Assembly: GCA_025462645.1 (NCBI GenBank)
Contig: JAOAPB010000001.1
Span: 124,001-188,000 of the forward strand
Reading direction: 5' to 3'
Length of the DNA: 64,000 nucleotides
Source: Edaphobacter sp.
GTDB taxonomy: Bacteria; Acidobacteriota; Terriglobia; Terriglobales; Acidobacteriaceae
Of this stretch, positions 47,175 to 56,294 are shown piece after piece. The notes beneath the pieces were generated by a model that saw nothing but the letters and a program-made list of their open reading frames with translations, was not told the DNA's origin and did no database searches. The stretch's first letter is position 1; each line of letters starts with the position of its first letter. The position numbers and the translations under genes were made by a program.

Positions 47175-48395
47175 ATGACCTCTGACTCCGCAACGCGCCC
47201 CCAGCTTGCCCATCTCATCGCCCAGCTCGACGATCTGAAGCAGCGCGGAACCTTCTTCAAGCTGCGGGTGCTCGACGACGAACAGGGCCCCATCTGCACC
47301 TACGATGGCAAGCAGGTCATCAATCTCGCATCGAACAACTACCTCGGTCTCTGCGAGCACCCCAAGCTCCGCGAAGCCGCCATCGCTGCCACCGAGAAGT
47401 ATGGTGTAGGCTCAGGAGCCGTCCGCACCATCGCCGGAACCATGCGCATCCACATGGAGCTCGAGGAGAAGATCGCAGCCTTCAAAGGCGTCGAGGCCTG
47501 CGTCGTCTTCCAGTCCGGCTTCACCGCCAACGCCGGAACCGTCTCCTCCATCCTCGGCAAAGAGGACTTCATCCTCTCCGACGAGCTCAACCACGCCAGC
47601 ATCATCGACGGCGCCCGCCTCTCCCGCGCCAAGATTAAAGTCTTCCGCCACAAGGACACAGCGCACGCCGAAGAGCTCCTCAAGGAGATCCAGGACGAAC
47701 CCGGCCGCAAGCTCCTCATCACCGACGGCGTCTTCTCCATGGACGGCGACATCGGCCCCGTCGACAAGCTCTGCGACCTCGCCGACAAGTACGGAGCCAT
47801 CATGATGGTCGACGACGCCCACGCCTCCGGCGTCCTCGGCCGCAACGGTCGCGGTAGCGTCGACCACTTCCAGTGCACCGCTCGCGTCGATGTGCAGGTA
47901 GGCACCCTCTCTAAAGCCATCGGAGCCCTCGGAGGCTACGTCTGCGGCAGCCGCGACCTCATCGACTACCTCTACCACCGTGCCCGCCCCTTCCTCTTCT
48001 CCACCTCGCACCCGCCGTCGGTCGCAGCCACCTGCATCGCCGCCTTCGACATCCTCGAGAACGAACCCGAGCGCATCGAGCGCCTCTGGTCGAACACCAG
48101 ATACTTCAAACAGCAACTCACCGAAGCCGGTTTCGACGTAGGTGGCCGCACCACTCCAGCCAGCGAGACCCCCATCACTCCCATCATCATCGGAGACGGC
48201 CGCCAAACGATGGATTTCAGCCGCGCACTCTTCGACGCCGGAGTCATGGCCACCGGCATCGCCTTCCCCACCGTCCCCGAAGGCAAGGCCCGCATTCGCA
48301 CCATCATGACCAGCGAGCATACCCGCAAACAGATCGATCAAGCCCTCGAAGTCCTCACCACCGTCGCCAGAAAAATGGGTATCCTCACTCCTTAA
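47175..48395 (+). CDS. Glycine C-acetyltransferase / alpha-oxoamine synthase (Kbl/BioF-like)
   Basis: The protein has 406 aa. It is a PLP enzyme of the alpha-oxoamine synthase family, which condenses an amino acid with an acyl-CoA. NLASNNYLGLCEHPKL and YGVGSGAVRTIAGTM are the N-terminal motifs; VDDAHASGVLGRNGRG holds the Asp and His that contact PLP; GTLSKAIGALGG holds the Schiff-base Lys. It looks closest to Kbl (2-amino-3-ketobutyrate CoA ligase, threonine breakdown), but BioF or a sphinganine-type role cannot be ruled out, and no tdh or bio gene is adjacent. It is divergent from the lipoprotein gene. Confidence 0.88.
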   Translation: MTSDSATRPQLAHLIAQLDDLKQRGTFFKLRVLDDEQGPICTYDGKQVINLASNNYLGLCEHPKLREAAIAATEKYGVGSGAVRTIAGTMRIHMELEEKIAAFKGVEACVVFQSGFTANAGTVSSILGKEDFILSDELNHASIIDGARLSRAKIKVFRHKDTAHAEELLKEIQDEPGRKLLITDGVFSMDGDIGPVDKLCDLADKYGAIMMVDDAHASGVLGRNGRGSVDHFQCTARVDVQVGTLSKAIGALGGYVCGSRDLIDYLYHRARPFLFSTSHPPSVAATCIAAFDILENEPERIERLWSNTRYFKQQLTEAGFDVGGRTTPASETPITPIIIGDGRQTMDFSRALFDAGVMATGIAFPTVPEGKARIRTIMTSEHTRKQIDQALEVLTTVARKMGILTP

Positions 48396-48474
48396 CCCCT
48401 TTAGAAGGTGGCTTTTCACACAAAAGACACAGTGGGGTGCGTCTATTAGCCCAGATCTGCGTCTTTATAGGGAT

Positions 48475-49317
48475 ATGTCATCTTTTCCCCTGCAGCAACC
48501 AAGGCGTCTAGCCACGCTCGTGGCCGTCGCCCTCCTGGTCGCCGCCGTCGTATCACCCGCAACATCTCAAGCCCAGCAACTCATCGCCAGCAGTTCCTCG
48601 GCAATACCCGCTGAAGACTCCAGCCTCCCCGACGCTCCCAGCCACGTCCTCTACCCGCAATCCGGCCAGACGGCACCCCCTCCTCAACCCATACAGACAA
48701 CCAACCCCGACGCCGTCAGCCCCAATGGCACCCAGCAGACCAAGCGCATCCTCGGCATCATGCCTAACTTCCGCTCCGTCTCTGCCGATATCAAGCTTCC
48801 CCCCCAGACCTCCAGACAGAAGTTCATCGCCGCCGGCCACGACACCTTCGACTACTCCTCTTTCTTCATCGCCGGCATCCAGGCAGGCTTCTCCATGAAT
48901 GGCAACTCCTATCCCGAGTTCCATCAGGGAGCCAAAGGCTACGCCCGCTACTATTGGCACACTCTCGCCGATACAACCACCGAAAACTTCATGGTCGGCG
49001 GCCTCGGCCCTGTTGTCTTCCATCAGGACAACCGCTACTACACCCTCGGCCACGGCGGCTTCCGCAAGCGCACCTTCTACGCCCTCACCCGCGTCCTCAT
49101 CTCGCGCAAAGATGACGGAGACTCCACCTTCAACTTCGCCGAAGTCATCGGTTCAGGCGCCGCTGCCGGTACCTCCACCCTCTACTACCCCACTAGATAC
49201 CGCACCTGGACCAAGGTCGGCCAGAAGTGGCTCACCAGCGACATCATCGACGGCGCCAACTTCATGCTGAAAGAGTTCTGGCCAGACATCAACAAAGCCA
49301 TCTTCCACACCCACTAG
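48475..49317 (+). CDS. Secreted 'LPDAPS' protein of unknown function
   Basis: The protein has 280 aa. The signal peptide LATLVAVALLVAAVVSPATSQAQ is followed by SSLPDAPSHVL, a short motif I recall just after the signal peptide in many Acidobacteriota outer-membrane proteins. The mature part (FRSVSADIKLPPQTSRQKFIAAGHDTFDYSSFF, FMVGGLGPVVFHQDNRYYTLG, FYALTRVLISRKDDG) looks like an outer-membrane or periplasmic beta protein. The function is unknown. It follows the Kbl-like gene by 79 bp; a TAACCCCTTTAGA block like that in element A2 lies at the junction. Confidence 0.72.
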   Translation: MSSFPLQQPRRLATLVAVALLVAAVVSPATSQAQQLIASSSSAIPAEDSSLPDAPSHVLYPQSGQTAPPPQPIQTTNPDAVSPNGTQQTKRILGIMPNFRSVSADIKLPPQTSRQKFIAAGHDTFDYSSFFIAGIQAGFSMNGNSYPEFHQGAKGYARYYWHTLADTTTENFMVGGLGPVVFHQDNRYYTLGHGGFRKRTFYALTRVLISRKDDGDSTFNFAEVIGSGAAAGTSTLYYPTRYRTWTKVGQKWLTSDIIDGANFMLKEFWPDINKAIFHTH

Positions 49318-49337
49318 CGGGAGGCCGCATCAGCCGA

Positions 49338-49964
49338 CTACCTCGCCCTGAGCCGGCGAATAATCTCCGCTCTCTCTGGAATAAGCACCTGCACCCGATC
49401 AGTTTCGTCGAGACTCGCATAGCGACGACTCGTACGATACCTTATCTTTTCCGAGTAGTTTCCCTTGCTAAAGTCGTACAAGTACGCCCTAACCTCAAAG
49501 GCATGTTTCTCGAAGTGGGTTTCCCCTTTGTCCCAGTCCCACACATAGTCAGCAGTCATAAGAACAGGCAGCGGCGAAATAGCCTGTAACGGCCAGATCG
49601 CGTGATCGCTTTGCTCAGTCAACTGCACAACCGGTAACAGATTCTTCAGCGTACCGTCCGGCTCGCATCGAAGCAGTGCTAACTCATCAAGCGAACCACT
49701 GCCTCCTCCCGAAAATGTTGCAGAGAAAATAACTAGCGATCCGCCAGCTTGGAGTGGGATGCTTTGAGCCTTCGTATGGAGTCCGAACTGCATATCGCTC
49801 CGCTTCTCTGGCAACGCATAACAGTGGGTGGGCTGGGCTTCTAGACAGAGACGTGCCGCACTAGTCGGCAAGCCATCCGCATCCACCGCTCCTAGATACG
49901 TCTTGTAGGCTGGAAACTCAAGCATTCCTGTTGTCGTCCGTTGCCCCAGCGCAACAAGATGCAA
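49338..49964 (-). CDS. Hypothetical protein, possibly 5'-truncated
   Basis: The protein has 208 aa from a TTG at 49964. No signal peptide or membrane segment is visible, and an in-frame TAG lies five codons upstream of the TTG. The sequence (GGSLVIFSATFSGGGSGSLDELALLRCE, YVWDWDKGETHFEKHAFEVRAYLYD) resembles secreted beta-rich proteins that normally carry a leader, so the N-terminus may have been lost. The ATG at 49925 (MLEFPAYKTYLG) is another possible start. The family was not recognised. It is downstream of pyrC on the same strand. Confidence 0.55.
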   Translation of the reverse strand: MHLVALGQRTTTGMLEFPAYKTYLGAVDADGLPTSAARLCLEAQPTHCYALPEKRSDMQFGLHTKAQSIPLQAGGSLVIFSATFSGGGSGSLDELALLRCEPDGTLKNLLPVVQLTEQSDHAIWPLQAISPLPVLMTADYVWDWDKGETHFEKHAFEVRAYLYDFSKGNYSEKIRYRTSRRYASLDETDRVQVLIPERAEIIRRLRAR

Positions 49965-50019
49965 TACCCTAGGCTAACTGACGCTATAGTCGCGATCCGA
50001 CTTCGAAGTGTTGGCACGG

Positions 50020-51330
50020 TCACTCTCCCCGAAACACAACCCTACCCTCGCAAACCGTAGCCTTCACCCTGCCCAGCATAGCTGCCCCATCAAACGGCGT
50101 ATTCCGCGACTTCGACCGCGTCTTCGTCGCATCGAAGCTCCACTCCGCAGCCGCATCGAACACCACCACATCCGCAAAGCTCCCCACACTCAACGCTCCC
50201 CGCCCATCCAGCTTCACAATCGCCGCGGGACCGGCACTCATCAACTGCATCACGCGCGTGAGCGGCATCCCCTGCCCTTTATGCAGTACCCGCAAAGCCA
50301 GCCCCAGCGCTGTCTCTAACCCAGTAATTCCATTCGCCGCCGCAGCGAACTCGATCTCTTTCTCATGCGCAGCATGAGGGGCATGATCGGTAGCAATGCA
50401 GTCCACCGTTCCATCCATCAACCCGGCGACCATCGCCACCCGATCCGCCTCTGCCCTTAGCGGCGGATTCATCTTGGCATGCGTGTCGTAGTCGGCAATC
50501 GCCTCATCCGTCAGCGTGAAGTGATGCGGAGCGACCTCGCAGGTCACATGCAGCCCCTCAGCCCTCGCCGCCTTTATCGCAGCCATAGCCCGAGCCGTCG
50601 ACACATGCTGCACATGCAGATGCGGCCTCAACCCCTCAGCCCTCTCGATCTCCCGCAGCAGCCGGATATCCCGCTCCACAATCCGAGCCTCCGCCTCTAT
50701 CGTCATCCCGCGCAACCCCAGCCGAAACGCCACCGGTCCGGCATTCATGCTGCAACCACCTGTCAGCCGCGTATCCTCCGCATGCTGACTCACCGGCACG
50801 CCCAGCCGAGCCGCCGCCACCAGAGCCGCCCGCATCACATGGTCCTCGAGCACTGGCTTCCCATCATCTGTAAACCCAACCGCGCCCGCTTTGTGCAGCG
50901 CAGCAAAGTCCGTCAACTCCCCGCCAAGACTCCCCACAGTAGCCGCCGGCATGGCAAACAGCTTCACCACCGAGCCCCGGGCCGCATCCTGCATCCACTC
51001 CAACCCCACAACTGAGTCATTTACCGGAACCGTATTCGGCATGGCCACAACTGTCGTAAATCCACCCGCTGCCGCAGCCGCTGTCCCCGTAGCGATCGTC
51101 TCTTTATAGGTCTGGCCCGGCTCCCGCAGGTGCACGTGCACATCCACCAGCCCCGGAGCCACAATCATCCCCGTCGCATCCATCGTCTCAGCCGCCGCAA
51201 CGTTCTTCTTCAGCACTCCGGGCTCTTCCACTGCAGCCACCCGGCCATCCCGCAGCAACAGGTCCCGCGCCGCATCCAGACCGCTAGCCGGATCGACCAG
51301 CCGTCCATTCAAAATCAGTAGATCGCTCAT
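50020..51330 (-). CDS. pyrC: Dihydroorotase
   Basis: The protein has 436 aa. It cyclises carbamoyl-aspartate to dihydroorotate in pyrimidine synthesis. GLVDVHVHLREPGQ supplies the first metal-binding His pair; VSQHAED and HVQHVSTA supply others; DCIATDHAPH supplies the catalytic Asp. Length fits the class I (multifunctional-like) dihydroorotases that often pair with pyrB. Its ATG overlaps the pyrB stop (ATGA, 51327-51330), so translation is coupled in the pyrR-pyrB-pyrC operon. Confidence 0.95.
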   Translation of the reverse strand: MSDLLILNGRLVDPASGLDAARDLLLRDGRVAAVEEPGVLKKNVAAAETMDATGMIVAPGLVDVHVHLREPGQTYKETIATGTAAAAAGGFTTVVAMPNTVPVNDSVVGLEWMQDAARGSVVKLFAMPAATVGSLGGELTDFAALHKAGAVGFTDDGKPVLEDHVMRAALVAAARLGVPVSQHAEDTRLTGGCSMNAGPVAFRLGLRGMTIEAEARIVERDIRLLREIERAEGLRPHLHVQHVSTARAMAAIKAARAEGLHVTCEVAPHHFTLTDEAIADYDTHAKMNPPLRAEADRVAMVAGLMDGTVDCIATDHAPHAAHEKEIEFAAAANGITGLETALGLALRVLHKGQGMPLTRVMQLMSAGPAAIVKLDGRGALSVGSFADVVVFDAAAEWSFDATKTRSKSRNTPFDGAAMLGRVKATVCEGRVVFRGE

Positions 51331-52346
51331 ACCCTTACACTCTCGAATCCACCCACACCCAACGCTCTTACCAACAAAGCCGACCGCACCGCCAGCCCAT
51401 GCGTTACCTGATCCTCAATCGCAGAGTTCGCTCCATCGGCCACATCCCCGGTAATCTCCATCCCGCGAATCATTGGCCCCGGATGCATCACCAGCGCTTC
51501 AGGAGCACACGCCGCCAGCCGCTCCGCATTCAACTGATACCGGGCAATGTAGTCCCCCAGATTCAGCTCCAGCCCAGCCAGCCGTTCCTTCTGAATCCGC
51601 AACATCATCGCCACCGCAAGCCCTTCAGAGCAAGCCCTCCGCAAAGCACCATCAAAGTCCCGCACAATCTCCACGCCCTCGCCCAGTCCGCGTGCGTCCT
51701 CCGGCAGTAGACGCTCCGGTCCGCATAGCAACACCTTCGCCCCCAGCCTGGGCAGCAGCATCGCATTCGACCGCGCCACCCGGCTATGCAGAATATCCCC
51801 CGTAATCACCACCGTAACCCCACGCAGCGAAGCGGCATTCACCGCAGCCGCCCGCTCCGAGCCATAGAGCCGCGTCAGCATCGTCCGCAGATCCAGCAGC
51901 GCCTGCGACGGATGCTCATGCATCCCATCGCCGGCATTCAGCACCGGCAGCCCCGTCTCGCGTGCCAGCAGAAATGGCGCCCCCGAAGCCGGATGCCTCA
52001 AGATAATGCACTCCGCGCCCAGCGCCCTGAGCGTCAACCCCGTATCTTTGAGGCTCTCGCCCTTCTCAATCGATGAGCTCTTATCGCTCACCAGCGTAGT
52101 CGTAGCTCCCAGCGACTTCGCCGCCAGCTCAAACGACGTCCGCGTCCGCGTGCTCGACTCATAAAACAGCAGCGCCACACGCCGTCCAGCCAGCATCTTC
52201 GCGCGTTCAGACTGCGGCATCGTCTCCAGACGCGCCGTCTCCGCCAGCACGGCCGATACCTCCGCCACCGGCAGATCAGCAATGCTAAGTAAGGATCCCG
52301 CAGCGTACTTTGAAGTCGTCATCAAACCGTGAGAACCCTGAGCCAT
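51327..52346 (-). CDS. pyrB: Aspartate carbamoyltransferase catalytic subunit
   Basis: The protein has 339 aa. It joins carbamoyl phosphate and aspartate, the first committed step of pyrimidine synthesis. LFYESSTRTRTSFELAAKSLG is the carbamoyl-phosphate loop; LRHPASGAP, DGMHEHPSQALLDLRT and VMHPGPMIRGMEI are further active-site motifs. No regulatory subunit pyrI is present, as usual with linked pyrC. ATG 52346 starts 4 bp after pyrR; ATG 52322 is another possible start, giving a more typical N-terminus. Confidence 0.94.
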   Translation of the reverse strand: MAQGSHGLMTTSKYAAGSLLSIADLPVAEVSAVLAETARLETMPQSERAKMLAGRRVALLFYESSTRTRTSFELAAKSLGATTTLVSDKSSSIEKGESLKDTGLTLRALGAECIILRHPASGAPFLLARETGLPVLNAGDGMHEHPSQALLDLRTMLTRLYGSERAAAVNAASLRGVTVVITGDILHSRVARSNAMLLPRLGAKVLLCGPERLLPEDARGLGEGVEIVRDFDGALRRACSEGLAVAMMLRIQKERLAGLELNLGDYIARYQLNAERLAACAPEALVMHPGPMIRGMEITGDVADGANSAIEDQVTHGLAVRSALLVRALGVGGFESVRV

Positions 52347-52350
52347 CGAC

Positions 52351-52926
52351 TCAGTCCACCAGCTCGACCAGCAGCACCTGCTCCTGCCCATCCACCTCGT
52401 TCAGCTTCACTTCGATGATCTCTCGGCTCGACGTCGGAATCGTGCGCCCCACAAACGTAGCCTCGATCGGCAGCTCACGATGCCCACGGTCGATCAGCAC
52501 CAGCAGCTGAACGCTCTTCGGCCGCCCATGGTCGAACAGCGCATCCAGCGCCGCCCGAATCGTCCTTCCCGTATACAGAACATCGTCCATCAGGATGATG
52601 TCCCTGCCCGTCACGTCGAACCCGACCGCCCCCGGCGTCACCACCGGCCGCGGCCCCGCCGTCGACAGATCGTCCCTGTAGAAGCTGATATCCAGCACAC
52701 CCGTGTCCACAGGATGCTTCTCAATCTTCGCAATCATCTCACCCAGCCGTTGCGCCAGCGGAACCCCTCGACGCTTGATCCCGACCAGCCCCAGATTCGC
52801 GCCGCCATCGTTCTTTTCAACGATCTCATGGGCGAGCCGCACCAGCGTCCGCTCAATCTCCGAGGCCGACATCAGCCGCCCCTTCTCTCGTAACTTCGGT
52901 TTCGGTGTTTCCGTAGTCTCACTCAT
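52351..52926 (-). CDS. pyrR: Bifunctional pyr operon regulator / uracil phosphoribosyltransferase
   Basis: The protein has 191 aa. IILMDDVLYTGRTIRAALDAL is the PRPP-binding loop; LVGIKRRGVPLAQRL and LVLIDRGHRELPI are the PyrR signatures. PyrR binds the pyr mRNA in response to UMP to promote attenuation, and also makes UMP from uracil. Only 53 bp separate it from the MFS gene upstream, too little for a standard PyrR attenuator ahead of pyrR; I found no obvious one between pyrR and pyrB either (4-bp gap). A TGATATCAT extended -10-like box lies at 52941-52949. Confidence 0.93.
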   Translation of the reverse strand: MSETTETPKPKLREKGRLMSASEIERTLVRLAHEIVEKNDGGANLGLVGIKRRGVPLAQRLGEMIAKIEKHPVDTGVLDISFYRDDLSTAGPRPVVTPGAVGFDVTGRDIILMDDVLYTGRTIRAALDALFDHGRPKSVQLLVLIDRGHRELPIEATFVGRTIPTSSREIIEVKLNEVDGQEQVLLVELVD

Positions 52927-52940
52927 AATGATTCGGCTTG

Positions 52941-52949
52941 ATGATATCA
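52941..52949 (-). promoter_or_regulatory. Extended -10-like box before pyrR
   Basis: The minus strand reads TG-A-TATCAT, matching TGnTATAAT at all but one position of the -10 hexamer, about 14 bases before the pyrR ATG. It suggests a short leader of about 8 nt. Confidence 0.45.
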
Positions 52950-52979
52950 GCACCAGGGCCCTTCCCTCTGTACCCGGCC

Positions 52980-54197
52980 TCAGGCCACTGCGTTCCTCTC
53001 CTCCTGCCGCAACGACATCCAGACCGTCCCCCCCAGCGACAGCAGCACAGCAAATGCCGCGCCGTAAAACATGACAGGATATCCATATCCGCTAATCACC
53101 GCCCCCGCAATCGGCCCCGTCAGAAACAACGACAGGTCCACAAACGCCGAGTAGATTCCCAGCACCGTCCCACGGCTCGACAGCGGAAAGGCCCGCCCAG
53201 CCTCAATCCCCAGCGACGGAAAGACCAGTGAGAACCCAAGCCCCGTAAGCCCCGCCCCCACATAAGCGTGATGAGGCGTCCCCGCTACTCCAAGCACCAC
53301 CAGTCCCACCGCCTCGACCGCGAAAGAGACGATCGCAACCACGAATCCTCCCCAGCGATTGATCAGCCCGGAGAACAACAGCCGCACAAGAACGAAGCAG
53401 ACCCCATACGCCGTCAACGACAGCGCTGCCCCATCCCAGCGCACATGGGCAAAGTACAGCGTGATGAAGGTGGCAATCACCCCAAACCCCATCCCTCCAA
53501 AGGCCAGCGCCAGCCCATACGGGGACACCCCCAACAAAATTCTTCGCAGCGGAACACGTTCTCCCCTGTGCGCCTCCGTCGCTGCCATACGCGACGCGCA
53601 AAACAGGCTCACCCCTCCCACCGCCATCACCACGATGCCAATCGAACCCAGGCCCCAGCGCGGCTCCAGAAATGCGCCTAGCGGAGCCCCAATCGCCAGC
53701 GAGACATACGTCGCCACGCCGTTCCACGAGATCACCCTCGCCGTCTCCGCCTCGCCCACCCGGCCGATCCCCCAGATGATCGCACCCGTCGAACTCATGC
53801 TCTCGCCCACCCCCAGCGCGAACCGGCTCAACACCAGGCTCCCCAGACAAAGCCCCAGACTATGCCGCAGCAGCCCTGCCAGCACAATAAACCCACCGCT
53901 CAAAGAGCATGCCAGCAGACCCCACATCACCGTCCGCTTCGGCCCCAGCGTATCGGCCATATGCCCCGCGCGCGGCCGGCTCGCGAATGTGGCAATGTAC
54001 TGCAGGCTGATCAGCAACCCGGCCAGCACCGTACTCACCCCCAGATGGAGATGAACGTACGAAGGCAGAATCGCCAAAGGAATTCCAATGCTGAAGTAGC
54101 AGACGAACGTAAACGCAACAACAGGAAGAATTCGAAGCGTGACCCGGGAGTCTATCTCAGGCTGTAGCTCGGCGAGTTGGCTGGGTGTAGTAGACAT
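52980..54197 (-). CDS. MFS transporter (YhhS/arabinose-efflux-like)
   Basis: The protein has 405 aa. Twelve hydrophobic segments are visible. The motif A loop SRPRAGHMADTLGPKRTVMWG lies between helices 2 and 3, and LFSGLINRWGG is its counterpart in the second half. ISLQYIATFASRPRAGHMAD is typical of the YhhS-type branch, which exports small molecules by proton antiport. The substrate is unknown. The start at 54197 gives a normal MFS N-terminus; the longer frame to 54296 would add an unlikely cysteine-rich leader. It lies 120 bp downstream of the PfkB gene. Confidence 0.87.
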   Translation of the reverse strand: MSTTPSQLAELQPEIDSRVTLRILPVVAFTFVCYFSIGIPLAILPSYVHLHLGVSTVLAGLLISLQYIATFASRPRAGHMADTLGPKRTVMWGLLACSLSGGFIVLAGLLRHSLGLCLGSLVLSRFALGVGESMSSTGAIIWGIGRVGEAETARVISWNGVATYVSLAIGAPLGAFLEPRWGLGSIGIVVMAVGGVSLFCASRMAATEAHRGERVPLRRILLGVSPYGLALAFGGMGFGVIATFITLYFAHVRWDGAALSLTAYGVCFVLVRLLFSGLINRWGGFVVAIVSFAVEAVGLVVLGVAGTPHHAYVGAGLTGLGFSLVFPSLGIEAGRAFPLSSRGTVLGIYSAFVDLSLFLTGPIAGAVISGYGYPVMFYGAAFAVLLSLGGTVWMSLRQEERNAVA

Positions 54198-54317
54198 GCA
54201 GGAAACAACTTCGCCGCCATCGCAAACCCAGCAAAGCCTGCAATTAAGTATATCTGCCACACTTGGGCAAAGTAACGTTGCAAACGACCCGGGCAACCCC
54301 CGAATGGGCTAACGGAT

Positions 54318-55268
54318 TCACCCCATTCGAGCCCGTGCATAGTAGGCAGCGCCGTACCGAGAGCCCGTTGCCATCAGCTCTTCAATCGCCTCTACCGTCT
54401 GAATACCGCCCCTGGCCCCGACTGCCATGCAGTTCAACGCAGCCGCAGCACACGCAAAGTCGAGCTGCCGTTCGAGCGGCCACCCCTGAAGCAGCCCATA
54501 GATGAAGCCTGCATGGAAGATATCTCCAGCTCCCGTTGTATCGACCACTGGAACCCGATACGCACAGGTGTGGTGAAACTCTTTTCCATCCCACGCCAGC
54601 ACGCCATCCGGCCCCAGCGTTGCAGCCGTAAGCCGGCATCCATAGCGTAGATGCATCATGCCCAACGCCTTCTCCAGGTCGACCTCCGCCATCAGTCGAC
54701 ACGGAAAATCTCTGCTCACGATCAAATAGTCGATATTCTCGATAAGCTCTTCCACACCTGGGTAAAGCTCATCCAGATCGGCTACTACGGGTACTCCGGC
54801 AGCGCGTGCCCATCGAGCCGCTACGGTCGCCGTCGCCGTGTCGTATCCATCCACGTGCAGGGCTCGTGCATTGACGATCCACTCGCGGTCGAGATCGCTG
54901 GGCCGCAGGTCAAGCCGTTCGTCCCGCCTCCAAAGCACCGTCCGCTCGCCCTCGCCATCGACCAGTACAAGAGACTGTCGGCTGGCACACTCCGATACGG
55001 TGATGAGCTGCGTCTCCACGCCAGCCTCGGCAAATGCCTTGCGATGAAGTGTTGCGGCGCTATCGTCGCCCAGACTTCCCACATATCGGGTACGCATGCC
55101 CCATCTCTGGCAAGCGACGACAGTGCTCGCGACCTGTCCCCCCGGCAATACATCTGCGGTACTGAATTCGACTTTGGAACCAAGTACGGGATAACTCGAG
55201 AGAGGAATAACTGTGTCCGTGGCGTTCAACCCGACGCCGACAAGGTCGACCTGCGACGATTTCGTCAT
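54318..55268 (-). CDS. PfkB-family sugar or nucleoside kinase
   Basis: The protein has 316 aa. The first signature, LPGGQVASTVVACQRWGMRTRYVGSLG, and the second, VVDTTGAGDIFHAGFIYGLLQG with the catalytic Asp in GAGD, are both intact. DLVGVGLNATDTVIPL is the substrate-binding start. Such kinases phosphorylate ribose, fructose, adenosine or other sugars with ATP; the substrate is not predictable. The start at 55268 is chosen because the family domain begins there. The start has no good ribosome-binding site. Confidence 0.88.
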   Translation of the reverse strand: MTKSSQVDLVGVGLNATDTVIPLSSYPVLGSKVEFSTADVLPGGQVASTVVACQRWGMRTRYVGSLGDDSAATLHRKAFAEAGVETQLITVSECASRQSLVLVDGEGERTVLWRRDERLDLRPSDLDREWIVNARALHVDGYDTATATVAARWARAAGVPVVADLDELYPGVEELIENIDYLIVSRDFPCRLMAEVDLEKALGMMHLRYGCRLTAATLGPDGVLAWDGKEFHHTCAYRVPVVDTTGAGDIFHAGFIYGLLQGWPLERQLDFACAAAALNCMAVGARGGIQTVEAIEELMATGSRYGAAYYARARMG

Positions 55269-55508
55269 ACTACTACTGTAAATGGAGTATGAATCTCGCG
55301 GCGCCGAGCCAGGAGCTCGGTCCAGCACTGCGGCGGAGATCGAGACTGTTACGAACTCTATGCTTTGAGCGGAGGACGTCTCCTTGACGTCGTCGACACT
55401 TCAATCGGAATCGAAATGTGGAAGCTTTCGGTTCAACAACTGAATTCGGTTCAACGCTGATAGCTATTGAAAGAAGTGGTCTAGACCCTCAGAAACAGAT
55501 CAGGCCTT

Positions 55509-55710
55509 CTAGAAAGTCATTATTAAGCCGCCAATCGCTATGAAAGCTCCACCGACGTAGACAGGCTTGCTGGGCGATTGATGAAATTGCAGTTTCGCTA
55601 CAAGCTGGGCAACGAAGAAGAAAAGCACCCTGCACCTCAAGGTAGGCGGCCAGAGCGAGAATAGTGAAAGCTCCAACCGGTGAAGAGACAAATTGACTCA
55701 ACCGGAGCAT
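55509..55710 (-). pseudogene. Small multidrug/DMT-like transporter relic with internal deletion
   Basis: The first ~28 codons read MLRLSQFVSSPVGAFTILAL and AAYLEVQG, the first helix of a small (~105 aa) DMT-like membrane protein. The frame then breaks. In the next frame the 3' end continues VLFFFVAQLVAKLQFHQSPS and KPVYVGGAFIAIGGLIMTF to a stop, which is the last two helices of the same family. About 40 residues and the frame are missing at the join near 55625-55640. The start overlaps the merR stop (TGATG) with GAGAGG upstream, so it was translationally coupled to merR. Confidence 0.7.
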
Positions 55711-56195
55711 CAATGACCTCTCTTTGCTTTGGTAACAACTCTCGGCTTTGAGAGCTCTTTTGTTGGGGTGCAACACTTCGCAACAGCCTGATCGTTGAGT
55801 CCGCCGATTTGATGAAAGATTCCTTTACCGCATGTCTCAAGCGTGTCGCAATGGCAGTTGCTCATCATGTCTTTCAGCAGTCCCTGCATGAACTGGATCT
55901 CGCTCATCTTGGCTTCCAACTCCTCCAGTTTTCTGGCGGATAGCTGTTTCCATCGTTCCGGGGCAGGAGTTCCAGGCACAAAGCCCGTAAGCAACTCATG
56001 GACTTCCTCCAAGGTGAATCCCGCCTGTTGAGCTCGTTGTACGATCGACAGTCGATAGAAAACGCTGGCGTCATAACGCCTCTGACCGCCCACTCTTTCC
56101 GTTGCATCAAGAAGCCCAATCTGCTCGTAGTAGCGGATCGCGGAGGTTCGCAAGCCGACCTGGTTTGCCACTTGAGAAATCGTTAAAGAAGCCAT
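55710..56195 (-). CDS. MerR-family regulator with C-terminal cysteine motif
   Basis: The protein has 161 aa. The N-terminal winged helix SLTISQVANQVGLRTSAIRYYEQIGLL and RRYDASVFYRLSIVQRAQQAGF is canonical MerR. A coiled dimerisation helix (WKQLSARKLEELEAKMSEIQFMQGLLKDM) is followed by NCHCDTLETCGKG and a later KCC, cysteines placed as in metal- or thiol-sensing MerR proteins. It probably untwists the divergent promoter carrying the operator at 56216-56233. The inducer is unknown; a soft metal is a reasonable guess. The deleted transporter gene follows it directly. Confidence 0.88.
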   Translation of the reverse strand: MASLTISQVANQVGLRTSAIRYYEQIGLLDATERVGGQRRYDASVFYRLSIVQRAQQAGFTLEEVHELLTGFVPGTPAPERWKQLSARKLEELEAKMSEIQFMQGLLKDMMSNCHCDTLETCGKGIFHQIGGLNDQAVAKCCTPTKELSKPRVVTKAKRGH

Positions 56196-56211
56196 GCCTG
56201 ATTATTGCAGC

Positions 56212-56242
56212 TTGCCTTCAAGTTAACTTGAAGTTGTACGGT
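56212..56242 (+). promoter_or_regulatory. MerR-type promoter with 19-bp spacer
   Basis: The perfect 18-bp palindrome CTTCAAGTTAACTTGAAG (56216-56233) lies between TTGCCT (56212-56217) and TACGGT (56237-56242), which are 19 bp apart. An overlong spacer filled by a dyad is the hallmark of MerR-activated promoters. It faces the cysteine-pair protein gene at 56295; the same site can repress merR. Confidence 0.75.
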
Positions 56243-56294
56243 TGACAGAGTGAGATTCGGCATCAGGCCGGATACACGCGTGACCGGAGAGACC

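Noticed and set aside
55427..55455. Two direct copies of TTCGGTTCAAC 18 bp apart upstream of the PfkB gene
   Set aside because: They may be activator half-sites, but the copies are short and there is no nearby regulator for this gene; chance is not excluded.
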